Source: RGIG3701 sp964438515
GTDB taxonomy: Bacteria; Planctomycetota; Planctomycetia; Pirellulales; Thermoguttaceae
Reading direction: 5' to 3'
Assembly: GCA_964438515.1 (NCBI GenBank)
Contig: CAYTLK010000006.1
Coordinates: 1 to 64,000 of the forward strand
DNA length: 64,000 nt
The notes beneath the pieces are model-generated. The model saw only the letters and a program-made list of their open reading frames with translations, searched no databases and was not told where the DNA came from. Both the position numbers and the translations under genes were made by a program. The first letter of the stretch is position 1. Every line of letters starts with the position of its first letter. Shown here piece after piece: positions 47,935-57,141 of this stretch.

Positions 47935-48768
47935 ATGAACAACGAACTTGGTTTGCGTCATTTTCGGGCGTTTGCCGCTCGGCTTCAGTCCCAGCTGGCG
48001 ACGCTCCTGCATGAACCCGTTTCGGTTCGTTGTTCTGATTTGAAAACTGTTTCGTTTTCTTCGATTTCCGAACCGGTTTTCTTCTATCATTTGATGGGGG
48101 AGGATGTTCCGGCGGATACTATTTTGGGTTTCGGTTTCGACGCGCCTCTTTTTGGGGCGTTTCTCGACCGGCTTCAAGGGGGCGATGGAACGGTGGAAAC
48201 GTTTTCACTCGCACCGAGCCGCATGCTGACGCGCTTCGAAACACGTTTGGCGTCTCGTTTTCTCCTGCTGTTTCAGGGGTCGCTGCGTCAGACGTGGAAC
48301 TTTCCGGAACCGTACGATTTCGAACCGTTTTCAAAAGATGCGTGGACGTACGGAAAAGAACTCGCGTCAGTGGAATTTCTGCTGGATTTTGGGAATTCGG
48401 AAGGAACGTTCCGCGTTCTGCGTCCCGCGTCCCTTCCAAATATTAAGCAAGTTGTTACTTCACAAACTTCCGCACTTTCCCCCCTCTCCGCACTGTGTGA
48501 CACGCCGATTTCGATTTCTGTGCAACTTTCAGGAAGTCGAATTCGTCCGCGCGATTTACTTTCGTGGAACATCGGAGACGTTGTTTCTTTGGGGCGTTCG
48601 GAGGATTTCCCGTTCAGCGTCCAAATTGAAGGTATGGAAAAATTTTCTGCCTCACCAGGCCGCTACCAGTTTAGAAAAGCGTTCAAAATTCTTCCCGCCA
48701 ATTCTTCGCTCAAATGTGAAAATCAATCCGAAAATCCGTCTACAAATAAACCAAATAAAGGAGAATAA
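47935..48768 (+). CDS. fliM: Flagellar motor switch protein FliM-like
   Basis: A 277-residue cytoplasmic protein. Residues about 1-175 resemble the FliM middle domain (YHLMGEDVPADTILGFGF, LTRFETRLASRFLLLFQ). Residues about 195-265 are the C-terminal SpoA/FliN-like domain (TPISISVQLSGSRIRPRDLLSWNIGDVVSLG). In flagellated cells FliM is part of the C-ring and binds CheY-P. It is shorter than E. coli FliM (334 residues), and I do not see the N-terminal CheY-binding EIDAL-type peptide. GGAAAGCGGA precedes the ATG. It is separate from any other flagellar gene here, and a broken gene follows within 10 bases. Confidence 0.8.
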   Translation: MNNELGLRHFRAFAARLQSQLATLLHEPVSVRCSDLKTVSFSSISEPVFFYHLMGEDVPADTILGFGFDAPLFGAFLDRLQGGDGTVETFSLAPSRMLTRFETRLASRFLLLFQGSLRQTWNFPEPYDFEPFSKDAWTYGKELASVEFLLDFGNSEGTFRVLRPASLPNIKQVVTSQTSALSPLSALCDTPISISVQLSGSRIRPRDLLSWNIGDVVSLGRSEDFPFSVQIEGMEKFSASPGRYQFRKAFKILPANSSLKCENQSENPSTNKPNKGE

Positions 48769-48777
48769 AAAAATGAA

Positions 48778-49132
48778 GTGAATTTCGTACAGATAATTAC
48801 TGTTTTGTGTGTTGCGGGTCCGTTGCAATTTTACGACACAGAAGGAACGGCTTTTTGTCGGTTTTTCATGCTTCCCGGCGACGGCTGAAAGTGGTACGTC
48901 GATTTTTCGCATTTTTCTTTACGTCTTGCGGGGCTCGATTTGAACCGCACATACGATTTTTGGACGTTGCTCCAGACGTGTCACGCGCGGCAGAAAGATT
49001 TGGAACAGTTTTTCTTTTTCTCACCGTGACGACCGCCGCACCCAAAAAGCGGCCGTTCTTTCGTGTGAGATTCGTGATTTGGAGTCGAGCGAGGTTTTGG
49101 ATCGAAAAACTTGGGAGCGCGTTCGTGAGTAA
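48778..49132 (+). pseudogene. Broken gene downstream of fliM (internal TGA and frameshift)
   Basis: From a GTG at 48778 one frame reads NFVQIITVLCVAGPLQFYDT and on to LPGDG, then meets TGA at 48886-48888. The same frame continues sensibly (KWYVDFSHFSLRLAGLDLNR) to about 49010, in a T-rich run. Shifting by +1 there, the next frame runs HRDDRRTQKAAVLSCEIRDL and on to a TAA at 49130-49132. The pieces have normal amino-acid balance, unlike the competing 115-codon frame, which is Arg/Phe-rich like other shadow frames. AAAGGAG at the fliM end plus ATGAAGTGA at 48773 suggests the original start. The family is not recognised. Disruption may be genuine decay or sequencing error in homopolymers. Confidence 0.45.
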
Positions 49133-49156
49133 AGTTGATCGGGGGGCGAGATGAAA

Positions 49157-50734
49157 TTAGGGGAGCGTTTTTTGCGGTTCGTCCTGAATTTCTATCCGGC
49201 CTTCAATCCGAGGTTCTAACGGCGTTGTAAAGGTTTCGAGGTACTGCGCGAAAATGGTTGGTAAAGAGAGACTCAAATTTCGTGCAGATTTCCGTTTCTT
49301 CAAAATTTCATAACCATCCCCGCCGCGCGCAATAAAATCCGTGGACGCAACATAATACGTCCGCGCATCGTCAATCGGCACGCCGTTTATCGTCAAATCC
49401 GTGATTTCATGAGTTCGAGAATGAAGAACGTAATGAATTTCGTGCGACATTTGAGGGAAGCCGCCCGACCCCTGAGGAATCGTTGCAGCAAAACGGAAAA
49501 ACTCACGGAGGGTTACTCCGTCCAACTCCAGAACCCAAACCTCATTTTGGAACGGCAAAACCGTTGCGATGTCGAAAAGCGTGATTTTCCCGGCTGGAAG
49601 CGACGCACGAATATTTCCGCCGTTCACGAACGCAAAATCGCACGGAAATCCATCCTGCCGGGCTTTCCAAATCATGCTGTCGGCCAAAAGATTTCCGAGA
49701 GCCGTTTCCTGCCGACGTTGAATGCGGTTTTCCCCATCAAACACCGCCGTCGTTTCGGCCGCGACGCGCCCCAAACGTTTTTGCGCCTCATCCAGAAATG
49801 GTTTCAGCAGAACTTTCATCGATTCCGACTCTGGAATTGCGTCCGTAACGGGGATGCAACTCCACGTAAAGTCCGTAACTCTCCCATCTTGAAGCGTCAC
49901 GACCGCTTTTCCAAGAAATTTGTTCCACTCGTTGGCGGAGACGATCGGGGTTTGCGTCTTAGAACTCCGCAGCGGAACCTCCATTTTGGTGTGGGAGTGA
50001 CCGTCGATTATGAGGTCGATTCCGGGAACTGCATCCGCCAGTTCCAACGATGTAAATTCCGTCCCCATTTCCTTCAGAATTCCGAGATGCGTCACCGCAA
50101 CGATAAAATCGGCGTGTTTTTCTTTACGAAGAAATCGTACCATATTCCGTGCCGTTTCAATCTCATCCAAAATTTGAAACTTTGAAGGATTCATGGCGAT
50201 AATATTTAGATTTTTTGTCGTTATTCCAAAGACTCCGACCACGCCATCCGGAAGGTCGAAAACTCGATATTCCGCACCAAGCGGGGTCCCGTCCGGAGCG
50301 CGAACGTTGGCCGACCCGAAGGGAAATTCCGCAATTTCAAGCTGCGATTCCAGACGAGAAAACGGAATGTCGAACTCATGATTTCCGAACGTCACGTAAT
50401 CGTAACGCAGCTGGTTGAACGCAAGAATGTCGGGGCGTCCCATAAAAATGTCGGACTCCGGCGTCCCCATATTCACGTCGCCCGCATCAAACAAAAAAAC
50501 GTAACCGAAATCAGAGTGTCGAGAATATATGTTTTTTGCACGTTCGTTATTGATTATTGTTTCAAGCCTTGTCAGTCCGCCTTTTCCATCCATTGTGGAA
50601 AGATGACCGTGATGATCGTTCGAATGCAGAATCACGACTTTCGTTTCGGCAAAAAGAACGTTTCCCACCCCAAAAAAGGACAGAAAAACGATGCAAAACA
50701 GAAAAATTCGGAAACGACATTGTACGAAATTCAT
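49157..50734 (-). CDS. Secreted 5'-nucleotidase / 2',3'-cyclic phosphodiesterase family protein
   Basis: A 525-residue exported protein with a signal peptide ending about NVLFAE. Residues about 30-330 are the metallophosphoesterase domain: HSNDHHGHLS, FDAGDVNMGTP, FGNHEFDIP and IDGHSHTKME supply the two-metal ligands. Residues about 345-500 are the 5'-nucleotidase C-terminal domain (NGGNIRASLPAGKITLFDI, ending ASTDFIARGGDGYE) that binds the nucleotide base. Probable role: periplasmic nucleotide scavenging, as with UshA. It converges with the broken gene at 48778. No partner gene is nearby. Confidence 0.92.
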   Translation of the reverse strand: MNFVQCRFRIFLFCIVFLSFFGVGNVLFAETKVVILHSNDHHGHLSTMDGKGGLTRLETIINNERAKNIYSRHSDFGYVFLFDAGDVNMGTPESDIFMGRPDILAFNQLRYDYVTFGNHEFDIPFSRLESQLEIAEFPFGSANVRAPDGTPLGAEYRVFDLPDGVVGVFGITTKNLNIIAMNPSKFQILDEIETARNMVRFLRKEKHADFIVAVTHLGILKEMGTEFTSLELADAVPGIDLIIDGHSHTKMEVPLRSSKTQTPIVSANEWNKFLGKAVVTLQDGRVTDFTWSCIPVTDAIPESESMKVLLKPFLDEAQKRLGRVAAETTAVFDGENRIQRRQETALGNLLADSMIWKARQDGFPCDFAFVNGGNIRASLPAGKITLFDIATVLPFQNEVWVLELDGVTLREFFRFAATIPQGSGGFPQMSHEIHYVLHSRTHEITDLTINGVPIDDARTYYVASTDFIARGGDGYEILKKRKSARNLSLSLPTIFAQYLETFTTPLEPRIEGRIEIQDEPQKTLP

Positions 50735-50764
50735 AATTACAGCTTTCGCGGATTCGATGGATTT

Positions 50765-52039
50765 TTATTGTTGAAAAATGGGTAAATAATTGTTCTCGAC
50801 CTGCAGAACGATGAGCGCCATTGCGGTTGCGTAATCGACGCTGATCGACGAATTCCAGCTTCCATCGGGCTTTTGTTTTCGCACAAGTTCGTTTGCGGTC
50901 CGCGAAAACCAGGCGTCAAACTGTTTTTCGGACGGGGGTTCGGACGGATTTTCTGATTGAATTCCTGATGGGTTTTTGGTCAGATTTTCGGACGGAAATT
51001 TTGACGGAATTTTTGACGGAATACCAGACGCAAGCTCGCTGTTTGATTCTCGTTCTGAAAAATTCTCACTTTCCGTCAGTCGAAAAGCTTGAACGGCGTA
51101 ATACTGCGCATAAAAATAGTATCCGTCGGAAGTGGATTCGGAATTTGAAGCGGAGTTTGAATTTTGTCCGAATAATTGAATATAATTCAAAGCGCGTGAA
51201 ATTTCTGAACTTTCATAGGTTCCGGCGGCGCAAAGTCCCGCGACGGCGGCGGCGGAACGCGGGTACGCGCTGGGGCCGTCCACCAAACGGTATCGGAACC
51301 CTCCATCGGGATTTTGACACCGTAAAATGTACTGCACGCCTCTTTCGATCGTCTCGGCGGGGACGCGAATTCCAGCATTTCGTGCCGCTCTCAGCGCCGT
51401 CAGCATGCAGGCCGTGACCGAAACGTCTTCTTCACCCGGCTGGAACGAATAGCGCCACCCGCCGTTTTCCCCCTGCGATTCGACGATTCGAACGACTGCC
51501 GTTTCCAAAACGCGGCGAATTTGCAGATCTTCTTCCGTCATTCCCAAACATTCGGCCAAAAACGTGGTTGCGAAACCGTGCGCGTACACGGCTCCCTGCG
51601 ACGTTGCGGAAGGTTGTGCAATCACGCCGTTTTTTCGAACATTTTTCATTATAAAATTCAAACATCGTGTTGTTTGAACGGAATCCTCCCCCTCAATCGG
51701 CGAGCTTCCGGCGGACAAAAACGCCATTCCGACGAGTGCGGTGATTGCGACGTCATTTTTATAAACACCGTCTCCAGGAATCATTCCCGCATCGAGTTTT
51801 CGACGAAAAAACTGCAGCCCTCTTTCCACCGCCTTGGAAATTTCTGGACGATTTTCTATTTTTTCATTGGGAGATTCAGGGTCCACAGAGTTAGAAACTT
51901 CCGCAGACTCCGCAGGCTCTGCAACTTCAACGGACTGCGCCCAAAGAAGCGGGAGAGGCGCAAACGCAGGTTTCAAAACAGACGCAAAAACTGCGATGAA
52001 AATGGGAAGCGATCGGAATTGGAACAAACGGATTTTCAT
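50765..52039 (-). CDS. Secreted prenyltransferase/squalene-oxidase-repeat protein
   Basis: A 424-residue protein with a signal peptide and an alpha/alpha-toroid made of squalene-cyclase-like repeats (GGWRYSFQPGEEDVSVTACML, NPDGGFRYRLVDGPSAYP, QKPDGSWNSSISVDYATAMALI). Such secreted proteins are frequent in planctomycetes and have no known catalytic role; cyclase residues (DxDD) are not seen. A degenerate 15-base tandem stretch (SGIPSKIPSKFPSEN and on to PSEPPSEK, residues about 345-372) interrupts it, in one of the largest expansions of the window. The start overlaps the stop of the gluzincin gene upstream by four bases (ATGA), so the two form an operon. Confidence 0.8.
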   Translation of the reverse strand: MKIRLFQFRSLPIFIAVFASVLKPAFAPLPLLWAQSVEVAEPAESAEVSNSVDPESPNEKIENRPEISKAVERGLQFFRRKLDAGMIPGDGVYKNDVAITALVGMAFLSAGSSPIEGEDSVQTTRCLNFIMKNVRKNGVIAQPSATSQGAVYAHGFATTFLAECLGMTEEDLQIRRVLETAVVRIVESQGENGGWRYSFQPGEEDVSVTACMLTALRAARNAGIRVPAETIERGVQYILRCQNPDGGFRYRLVDGPSAYPRSAAAVAGLCAAGTYESSEISRALNYIQLFGQNSNSASNSESTSDGYYFYAQYYAVQAFRLTESENFSERESNSELASGIPSKIPSKFPSENLTKNPSGIQSENPSEPPSEKQFDAWFSRTANELVRKQKPDGSWNSSISVDYATAMALIVLQVENNYLPIFQQ

Positions 52040-52866
52040 GGATGCGTTTCGATTCTGGAAGGTTGGTGTTCTTTTAGAAATTTTGTAAGTAATTCATTCG
52101 GTTCCTTTGTGAATTTTCCGAAACGTCTGGAAATCGGCGTCACGGGAAAAACCGGAAGGGCCTTCTTTTTTACGAGATCCGCGACGTACAACGGCAGAAA
52201 ATCGCGGCTATCGGTCGGCCCATTCAGAAAAAAATCGACCCACGCCCAGGAATCTGCATAGTTTTCGGCCGTCATTTCGTGCATTTCGTTTAACAGTTCC
52301 AGCTGGGCGAGCGACGAAACCTGTTTTTTTCGCGCACGTTCCAAAACGAGTGGAAACCATTCCGCCCCGTTGATTCGGTGCTTGGAATCCACTTCAAAAT
52401 ATTCCGCGAGTCCTTCGTCGAGCCAGATGGGGACTTCCGGGAGCGATGCGTGCAGAAGCGCGTGCGTCCCTTCGTGACGCATATCGATCGCAAACTCTTT
52501 CGAAAGATGGAGGAAAAGCTGGCCGCGTCCCTTCCATTTTTTGAGAAAAAGCGCCCGGCGGTAGGGAATTTTCGGACACTCCTTTTCAAAAAACGCTCGC
52601 CATTCAGGTTCGTCAGCAAAAATATAAACCTCCACCCACTCTTCCGTCGGAGGAAGTCCGAGGTTTTGAATTAATTCATCGTAAATCATTGGAAGTTCTT
52701 TTAAATCCGACTCAATTTGCGCCAAATCGAAAGTCCCCCAACAGACGAACGGCCCATAAACGCGGGACGAAACCCATTCCTGCGCGGTCGTTTGGGAGAC
52801 GGCAAACAGAATCAGTAAGCCGAAAAGGAGGAAACGTTCTGAAAATTCCAAAATTTTTACAATCAT
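52036..52866 (-). CDS. Secreted DUF1570-like gluzincin metalloprotease
   Basis: A 276-residue exported protein. After a signal peptide (to about residue 29, QTTAQ), residues about 118-158 carry the zinc motif HEGTH (residues 131-135) and WLDEGLAEYFE, with the third-ligand Glu close by. This is the peptidase MA/DUF1570 arrangement. The substrate is unknown. I use the ATG at 52866; the frame also reads from a TTG at 52878. It is the first gene of a two-gene operon with the squalene-cyclase-like protein, translationally coupled through ATGA. Confidence 0.8.
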   Translation of the reverse strand: MIVKILEFSERFLLFGLLILFAVSQTTAQEWVSSRVYGPFVCWGTFDLAQIESDLKELPMIYDELIQNLGLPPTEEWVEVYIFADEPEWRAFFEKECPKIPYRRALFLKKWKGRGQLFLHLSKEFAIDMRHEGTHALLHASLPEVPIWLDEGLAEYFEVDSKHRINGAEWFPLVLERARKKQVSSLAQLELLNEMHEMTAENYADSWAWVDFFLNGPTDSRDFLPLYVADLVKKKALPVFPVTPISRRFGKFTKEPNELLTKFLKEHQPSRIETHP

Positions 52867-53292
52867 ACAGTTATACAATTATTGCAATCGTTGCAATTAC
52901 TACGTTTTAATCCAAGAATCGTTTCCGTTTTTCCCTTTGGTTTCGTCTTCCGGTTGGGCCGAGCCAAAAACTTCTTACTATTTTCAGCGTAGAAACTTAT
53001 ATTTCACAACTAAATTGTAACCAAAAATCGAACGAACGTCAAGAGGTTTTTCAGGATTCCGCAAGAAGAAATGCAAATTTTTTTCTCCTTTTTCATTTTT
53101 CGAAACCCGACTTTGGTACAAAAACACAGAACCCCCGCTTGTAATAATTTGCTGAATCGTTAAAATTAAAAATCGAATGAAATAATGTAAAATCTGAAAA
53201 ATCGGGAAGATCAAAACAACGACAGGAATTCAAACAATAAACAATAAACAATAAACAAAAAGGATTTCTGAACGCATCGGAAAATAGATAAA
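52867..53292. other. 426-base intergenic region
   Basis: Contains a minus-strand TTGCAA...TATAAC pair ahead of the gluzincin gene (about 52900-52870), AT-rich sequence, and a short tandem ACAATAA x3 at 53234-53254 ahead of the NrdG-like gene. No gene is supported. Confidence 0.55.
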
Positions 53293-53925
53293 ATGGGGGA
53301 TTTACGTCCAAATACATTGAATGTCGCGCGATATTCTTCTCGCTGTACCGTTTTGGGGCCGGGAGTGCGTGGTGTTTTGTGGGTCCAAGGGTGTGAAAGA
53401 CGCTGCGTCGGCTGTGTTGCGCCCGAAACATGGGAGACGAAAAACGGAGAAATCCTCGAAATTGAATCTCTCGCTCATTTTTTTACGCAAGATGCGTCCG
53501 TTGAAGGACTTACGATTTCCGGCGGTGAACCAATGCTTCAGGCGGAAGGACTCGTTTTACTGATGGATTCCATAAAAAAGATTCGTACAGATTTCACATT
53601 GATGGCGTACACCGGCTTCACGCTTGAAGAACTTTTGCAGCGGGAGCGTCGGGAGGAACTCGAACTGCTTGCGCGGCTCGACATTTTAATCGATGGTCCG
53701 TACGTGCAGCAGGAACACGAAAATCTTTTATGGCGCGGCTCGAAAAATCAGCGGGTTTGGTTCCTCACGCCCCGTTACGAATCGCAGTGGCGGGAGCGCG
53801 TTCAAACCGTCGGCGTCCATCTGGAAGTGGAACTGCATGAGGATTCGTATCACTGCATGGGAATTTTGCCGCTTGGGTTCCGAAAAACATTCGAAAAAAA
53901 GTTCCCGACCAAGAAGAATAAATGA
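53293..53925 (+). CDS. Radical SAM activating enzyme, NrdG-like
   Basis: A 210-residue radical SAM protein of the short 4Fe-4S single-cluster type. CERRCVGC supplies CxxxCxxC (Cys34, Cys38, Cys41), followed by TISGGEPMLQ. Size and motif spacing match anaerobic ribonucleotide reductase activase (NrdG). That enzyme installs the glycyl radical on NrdD, consistent with an anaerobic host. No nrdD lies in the window, so other glycyl-radical activases or QueE-type enzymes remain possible. No clear binding site precedes the ATG. Confidence 0.75.
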   Translation: MGDLRPNTLNVARYSSRCTVLGPGVRGVLWVQGCERRCVGCVAPETWETKNGEILEIESLAHFFTQDASVEGLTISGGEPMLQAEGLVLLMDSIKKIRTDFTLMAYTGFTLEELLQRERREELELLARLDILIDGPYVQQEHENLLWRGSKNQRVWFLTPRYESQWRERVQTVGVHLEVELHEDSYHCMGILPLGFRKTFEKKFPTKKNK

Positions 53926-53962
53926 ATTTCGAAACATCTTTCATTTATTCTGATTCTTTTCG

Positions 53963-54592
53963 TCACATCGGCCGGATTTTTACCCGATGATTTTCGACGA
54001 TGAGCCGTTCATCAACCATCAGTTGAATCGTTTCGGGAAGAATCAGATGCTCGCATTCTTCCATCACGCGTTTTTGCAGCACTTCCGGCGTGTCGTCGTC
54101 GCGGACTTCCACCGCCTTTTGCATCACAATCGGGCCGGTATCCGTTCCTTCATCAAGCAGATGGGTCGTGGCGCCCGTCAGTTTTACACCACGCGCCAAA
54201 ACGTTTTCGTGAACGTGAATTCCGAAATTTCCTTTTCCGCAAAAAGATGGAATCAATGAAGGATGAACGTTTACGATCCGATTCGCAAAACGTCGAACCA
54301 AACGCGGTTCAAGAACCGTCAGGTAGCCGGCCAGCGCAATCAAATCCACATGCAGTTCTTCCAGTTTTGCAATCATCGCGTCCGTCAGTGATTCGCGAGT
54401 TTCGAACTCTTTTCGCACAAAACAAAACGAAGGAATTCCAGCTTTTTTGGCTCTTTGTAAAGCGTACGATTTTCTGGAACTGCTGAACACGGCAGAAATT
54501 TCGACGTTCGTCAGCGTCCCCTGCGCCGCGGCGTCTATAATTGCCTGCAAATTGGTTCCGCCTCCAGAAACGAAAACAGCGAGCTTTTTCAT
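53963..54592 (-). CDS. purN: Phosphoribosylglycinamide formyltransferase
   Basis: A 209-residue cytosolic enzyme that formylates GAR with 10-formyl-tetrahydrofolate in purine synthesis. Family marks: VSGGGTNLQAIIDA, LIALAGYLTVLEP, the catalytic Asn-His pair in IVNVHPSLIPSF, and LTGATTHLLDEGTDTGPIV with the catalytic Asp. AGGTGA precedes the ATG. The gene converges with the NrdG-like gene (gap 37 bases). Confidence 0.96.
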   Translation of the reverse strand: MKKLAVFVSGGGTNLQAIIDAAAQGTLTNVEISAVFSSSRKSYALQRAKKAGIPSFCFVRKEFETRESLTDAMIAKLEELHVDLIALAGYLTVLEPRLVRRFANRIVNVHPSLIPSFCGKGNFGIHVHENVLARGVKLTGATTHLLDEGTDTGPIVMQKAVEVRDDDTPEVLQKRVMEECEHLILPETIQLMVDERLIVENHRVKIRPM

Positions 54593-54870
54593 AATTCACC
54601 TGTTCGACCTGTATAAATGAAAATTTCGTTCTATTATACCCGAAATTTCCCGTTTGTACAGGAGGGGAGGAACGGTAAAAGAGGAAGCTGGAGAGACTCA
54701 GACGTTCAAAAGACGATGAAACTTTGGGGAAAAACCATCCTGAAATGATTTCGCCCCGTCCGTTTCATTCGAAATACTAAATTCGAAACACTGAAACAGT
54801 ATTCCTCTTTCAGCGTTCATTTTTCAAATTCTACATCTGTAACATTCGTATGGTTTCCGCAAAAACCGTA

Positions 54871-56067
54871 TTATTTCTGCAAAAACAGCGTGCAGCCTTT
54901 TTTGTTCCCGGAAAGAACGTCAATTTTTCCGTCTCCATTTACGTCTCCGACCGTGATTTGCGTTCCGACTCCGGAATTATCGTCGATGAGATGCGGAATA
55001 AAAGTGGTTTTTCCATTTTCGCGCCGGCACTCGTACCAGTACAAAACCGCAGGCTGATCCGCCTCTTTATCACCGTTGGGACCGTGCGCCCACCAGCGTT
55101 TTCCCGTCACAAAATCGTTGAGACCGTCCCCATTAATGTCGCCGAAATCAATGGAGTGCATTTGTGTGTAACGGAATTCTCCCTCTGCGAACGTCGGTTC
55201 CACCGGAAGAATTTCCTGTTTCGTAAACGTCAGATTTCCCGCTGCGTCTTTTTGCGCTTTCCACCACTGGAGACCGTAAAGATGGGCGTCCCACGCACAA
55301 ACCACATCGTTCATTCCATCGCCGTCCACGTCCCAGACGCACATGGTTGAAGCCCGATCCGCAAAATCAAACGGATGGAACGCCCAAGTTCCGGTTTCAC
55401 TTCCGTCGCCGGGGTTTTGGTACCAACCGTGTGATTCAATAACGTCACAAAAACCATCCGTATTCACGTCGCCCGCGCCGATTCCGTGGTAGTACTGGCG
55501 ATATTTTTCGTTCTTTTCCGACACTGCGTGCCACTTCCACGACTCCGTACTTGCGGGATCGTATGACGCAAATCCAATATAATCGTTACGATTAAACACG
55601 AGGTCCTTTTGACCGTCCCCATCCACATCGACGTACACCTGCGACTCGTTACCGATCTCCTTCGAAATGAAGAATTTCTTCCACTCACCCCCTGTTTTTC
55701 CGGGGTTCAGCCACCAGTAACCGTCCGTTCCCGGCCACGGAACCTGAATAATGTCCGGAAATCCGTCTTTGTTGAAATCATCGACGAAACACAGAAATTG
55801 GTCCGAATATCCTTCTGGTTTGAACGATTTGACCTCGCGATACGCCTCTTTTTTCTGAAAGTCGGGACCGTAAAAAATGTAGGGACCGTACGTAATGTCG
55901 GTCACGCCGTCCTGGTTGAAGTCTGCGTAAAACGCACCTTCCGCAAGGAATTCATCCGTAATCGGCACACGTTCAAATTCGACCGCGCGTGTTTCTTGCA
56001 CGAAATTCAGAGACGACATGAAACCTGCAGCAGCGGCAAAAGCGGCGCAGAAAAATCTTTTTTTCAT
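54871..56067 (-). CDS. Secreted FG-GAP/VCBS beta-propeller protein
   Basis: A 398-residue exported protein with an Ala-rich signal peptide (about residues 1-28). Six or seven blades share the calcium-type D-x-N-x-D-G-x-x-D pattern: ADFNQDGVTDI, DDFNKDGFPDI, VDVDGDGQKDL, GDVNTDGFCDV, WDVDGDGMNDV, GDINGDGLNDF and GDVNGDGKIDV. Such seven-bladed propellers occur in large numbers in planctomycetes; they are usually thought to bind partners or glycans. AAAGGA precedes the ATG. No operon partner is seen. Confidence 0.85.
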   Translation of the reverse strand: MKKRFFCAAFAAAAGFMSSLNFVQETRAVEFERVPITDEFLAEGAFYADFNQDGVTDITYGPYIFYGPDFQKKEAYREVKSFKPEGYSDQFLCFVDDFNKDGFPDIIQVPWPGTDGYWWLNPGKTGGEWKKFFISKEIGNESQVYVDVDGDGQKDLVFNRNDYIGFASYDPASTESWKWHAVSEKNEKYRQYYHGIGAGDVNTDGFCDVIESHGWYQNPGDGSETGTWAFHPFDFADRASTMCVWDVDGDGMNDVVCAWDAHLYGLQWWKAQKDAAGNLTFTKQEILPVEPTFAEGEFRYTQMHSIDFGDINGDGLNDFVTGKRWWAHGPNGDKEADQPAVLYWYECRRENGKTTFIPHLIDDNSGVGTQITVGDVNGDGKIDVLSGNKKGCTLFLQK

Positions 56068-56298
56068 GAGAAAATCCTTTCTGGTGGGAAATATTCGGAA
56101 TTTTGAAAAACCTTTTACGTATTTTCAGAATTGTACCACAAATCGGAAAGAAAAAAAAGGGGACGCTTCCAAAAAAAACTCAAGAACCTGAATTTCTGAA
56201 GGAAAACGTCTCCCTTGGTGAAAAACCAGTACCGATTCCCTAAATTTTAAAGTGTGATGGGTTTAATCTGCGATTTTCTTCGGAGTTCCTTCCCGTTT

Positions 56299-56811
56299 TC
56301 ACCAGCAATTCCGATGGATTCTTTCGGGTTTGAATCGGTCGGTGACGACGTGAGGCGGTTTTTTTGGAACCCCAACGAGCATGATTCCGTGCGGAATGAC
56401 CGAGTCGGGAAGATGAAAGTACTTCCGAAACCCCTCCATGCGGTCCTGATTTGGAAAAATACCCGCCCAAACGGCTCCGAATCCCAGTCCGTGCGCGGCC
56501 AGAAGCATATTTTCCATGCAGGCAGAACAATCCTGCATCCAGTTTCCAGGCGCATGTTCGAGATTTCGGTCTGCAAGCAGAATAACGGCCTGTGACGCCT
56601 CCGGAAGTGAGGAAATATAAGGATGAATCCGCATTAAATCCGGAAAAATCGCTTCATCATCCACGATGATGAAGTGCCACGGCTGCGCGTTGAGTGCCGA
56701 TGGTGCGTAGGTTCCGCACTCGATGATTTGTTTCATGTGTTCGTCTGAAATTCGTTCACCCGTAAATTCGCGGATGCTGCGGCGTGTTTTGAGCGCGTGA
56801 AATAGTTCCAT
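56299..56811 (-). CDS. Nitroreductase family protein
   Basis: A 170-residue FMN-dependent oxidoreductase of the nitroreductase fold. The N-terminal flavin-binding RRSIREFTGE, PSALNAQPWHFIIVDD, the central helix CMENMLLAAHGLGFGAVW and the C-terminal GVPKKPPHV are all present. The start at 56811 is preferred: AGAGG stands before it and the domain begins there. The longer frame to 56958 reads back through the AT-rich and 16-bp repeat sequence. Substrate cannot be assigned. Confidence 0.88.
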   Translation of the reverse strand: MELFHALKTRRSIREFTGERISDEHMKQIIECGTYAPSALNAQPWHFIIVDDEAIFPDLMRIHPYISSLPEASQAVILLADRNLEHAPGNWMQDCSACMENMLLAAHGLGFGAVWAGIFPNQDRMEGFRKYFHLPDSVIPHGIMLVGVPKKPPHVVTDRFKPERIHRNCW

Positions 56812-56911
56812 TTTTAACCTCTTTGAAATCTTTGAATGTTTTTTTGAGTGATTTGAAAAATAATTGAAATTTATTTGAATTTTTTTGTGTCTGACTGATT
56901 TGTTGTCGGAC

Positions 56912-57023
56912 GGTTCGTTTAAACATTGGATGTTTGAATCCTTGGATGATTGGACCATTGGGTGTTTGAACTGTCGGATGGTTTAAATGTAGGACGTTTG
57001 AACCGTTAAATGTTTGAACCGTC
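56912..57023. repeat. 16-bp tandem repeat, seven units
   Basis: Seven consecutive units at 56912, 56928, 56944, 56960, 56976, 56992 and 57008 keep an exact 16-base period, consensus about GGATGTTTGAACCGTT. Units differ from one another at two to six positions. The period is not a multiple of three, so it is not coding. It lies in the leader of the nitroreductase gene, 100 bases before its start. Confidence 0.8.
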
Positions 57024-57113
57024 GGATTCACACCTTTATTATACTTCTTCTTTTTGAAAAATCAAGTCCTCTGAAAATTTTTGACATTTTTAAAAAATTT
57101 TCGACACTCCCCC

Positions 57114-57141
57114 TTGAAGAAAATAAAAGATACTTTATACT
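57114..57141 (+). promoter_or_regulatory. Promoter for the SHD1-SUMF1 gene (and possibly hcp)
   Basis: TTGAAG at 57114-57119 and TATACT at 57136-57141 are separated by 16 bases, about 75 bases before the ATG at 57217. A strong AAAGGAGAAAAG binding site precedes that ATG. Confidence 0.5.

Noticed and set aside
48807..49154. A 115-codon plus frame after fliM as an intact gene
   Set aside because: Arg/Phe-rich like the shadow frames. The reconstructed two-frame product has normal composition instead.
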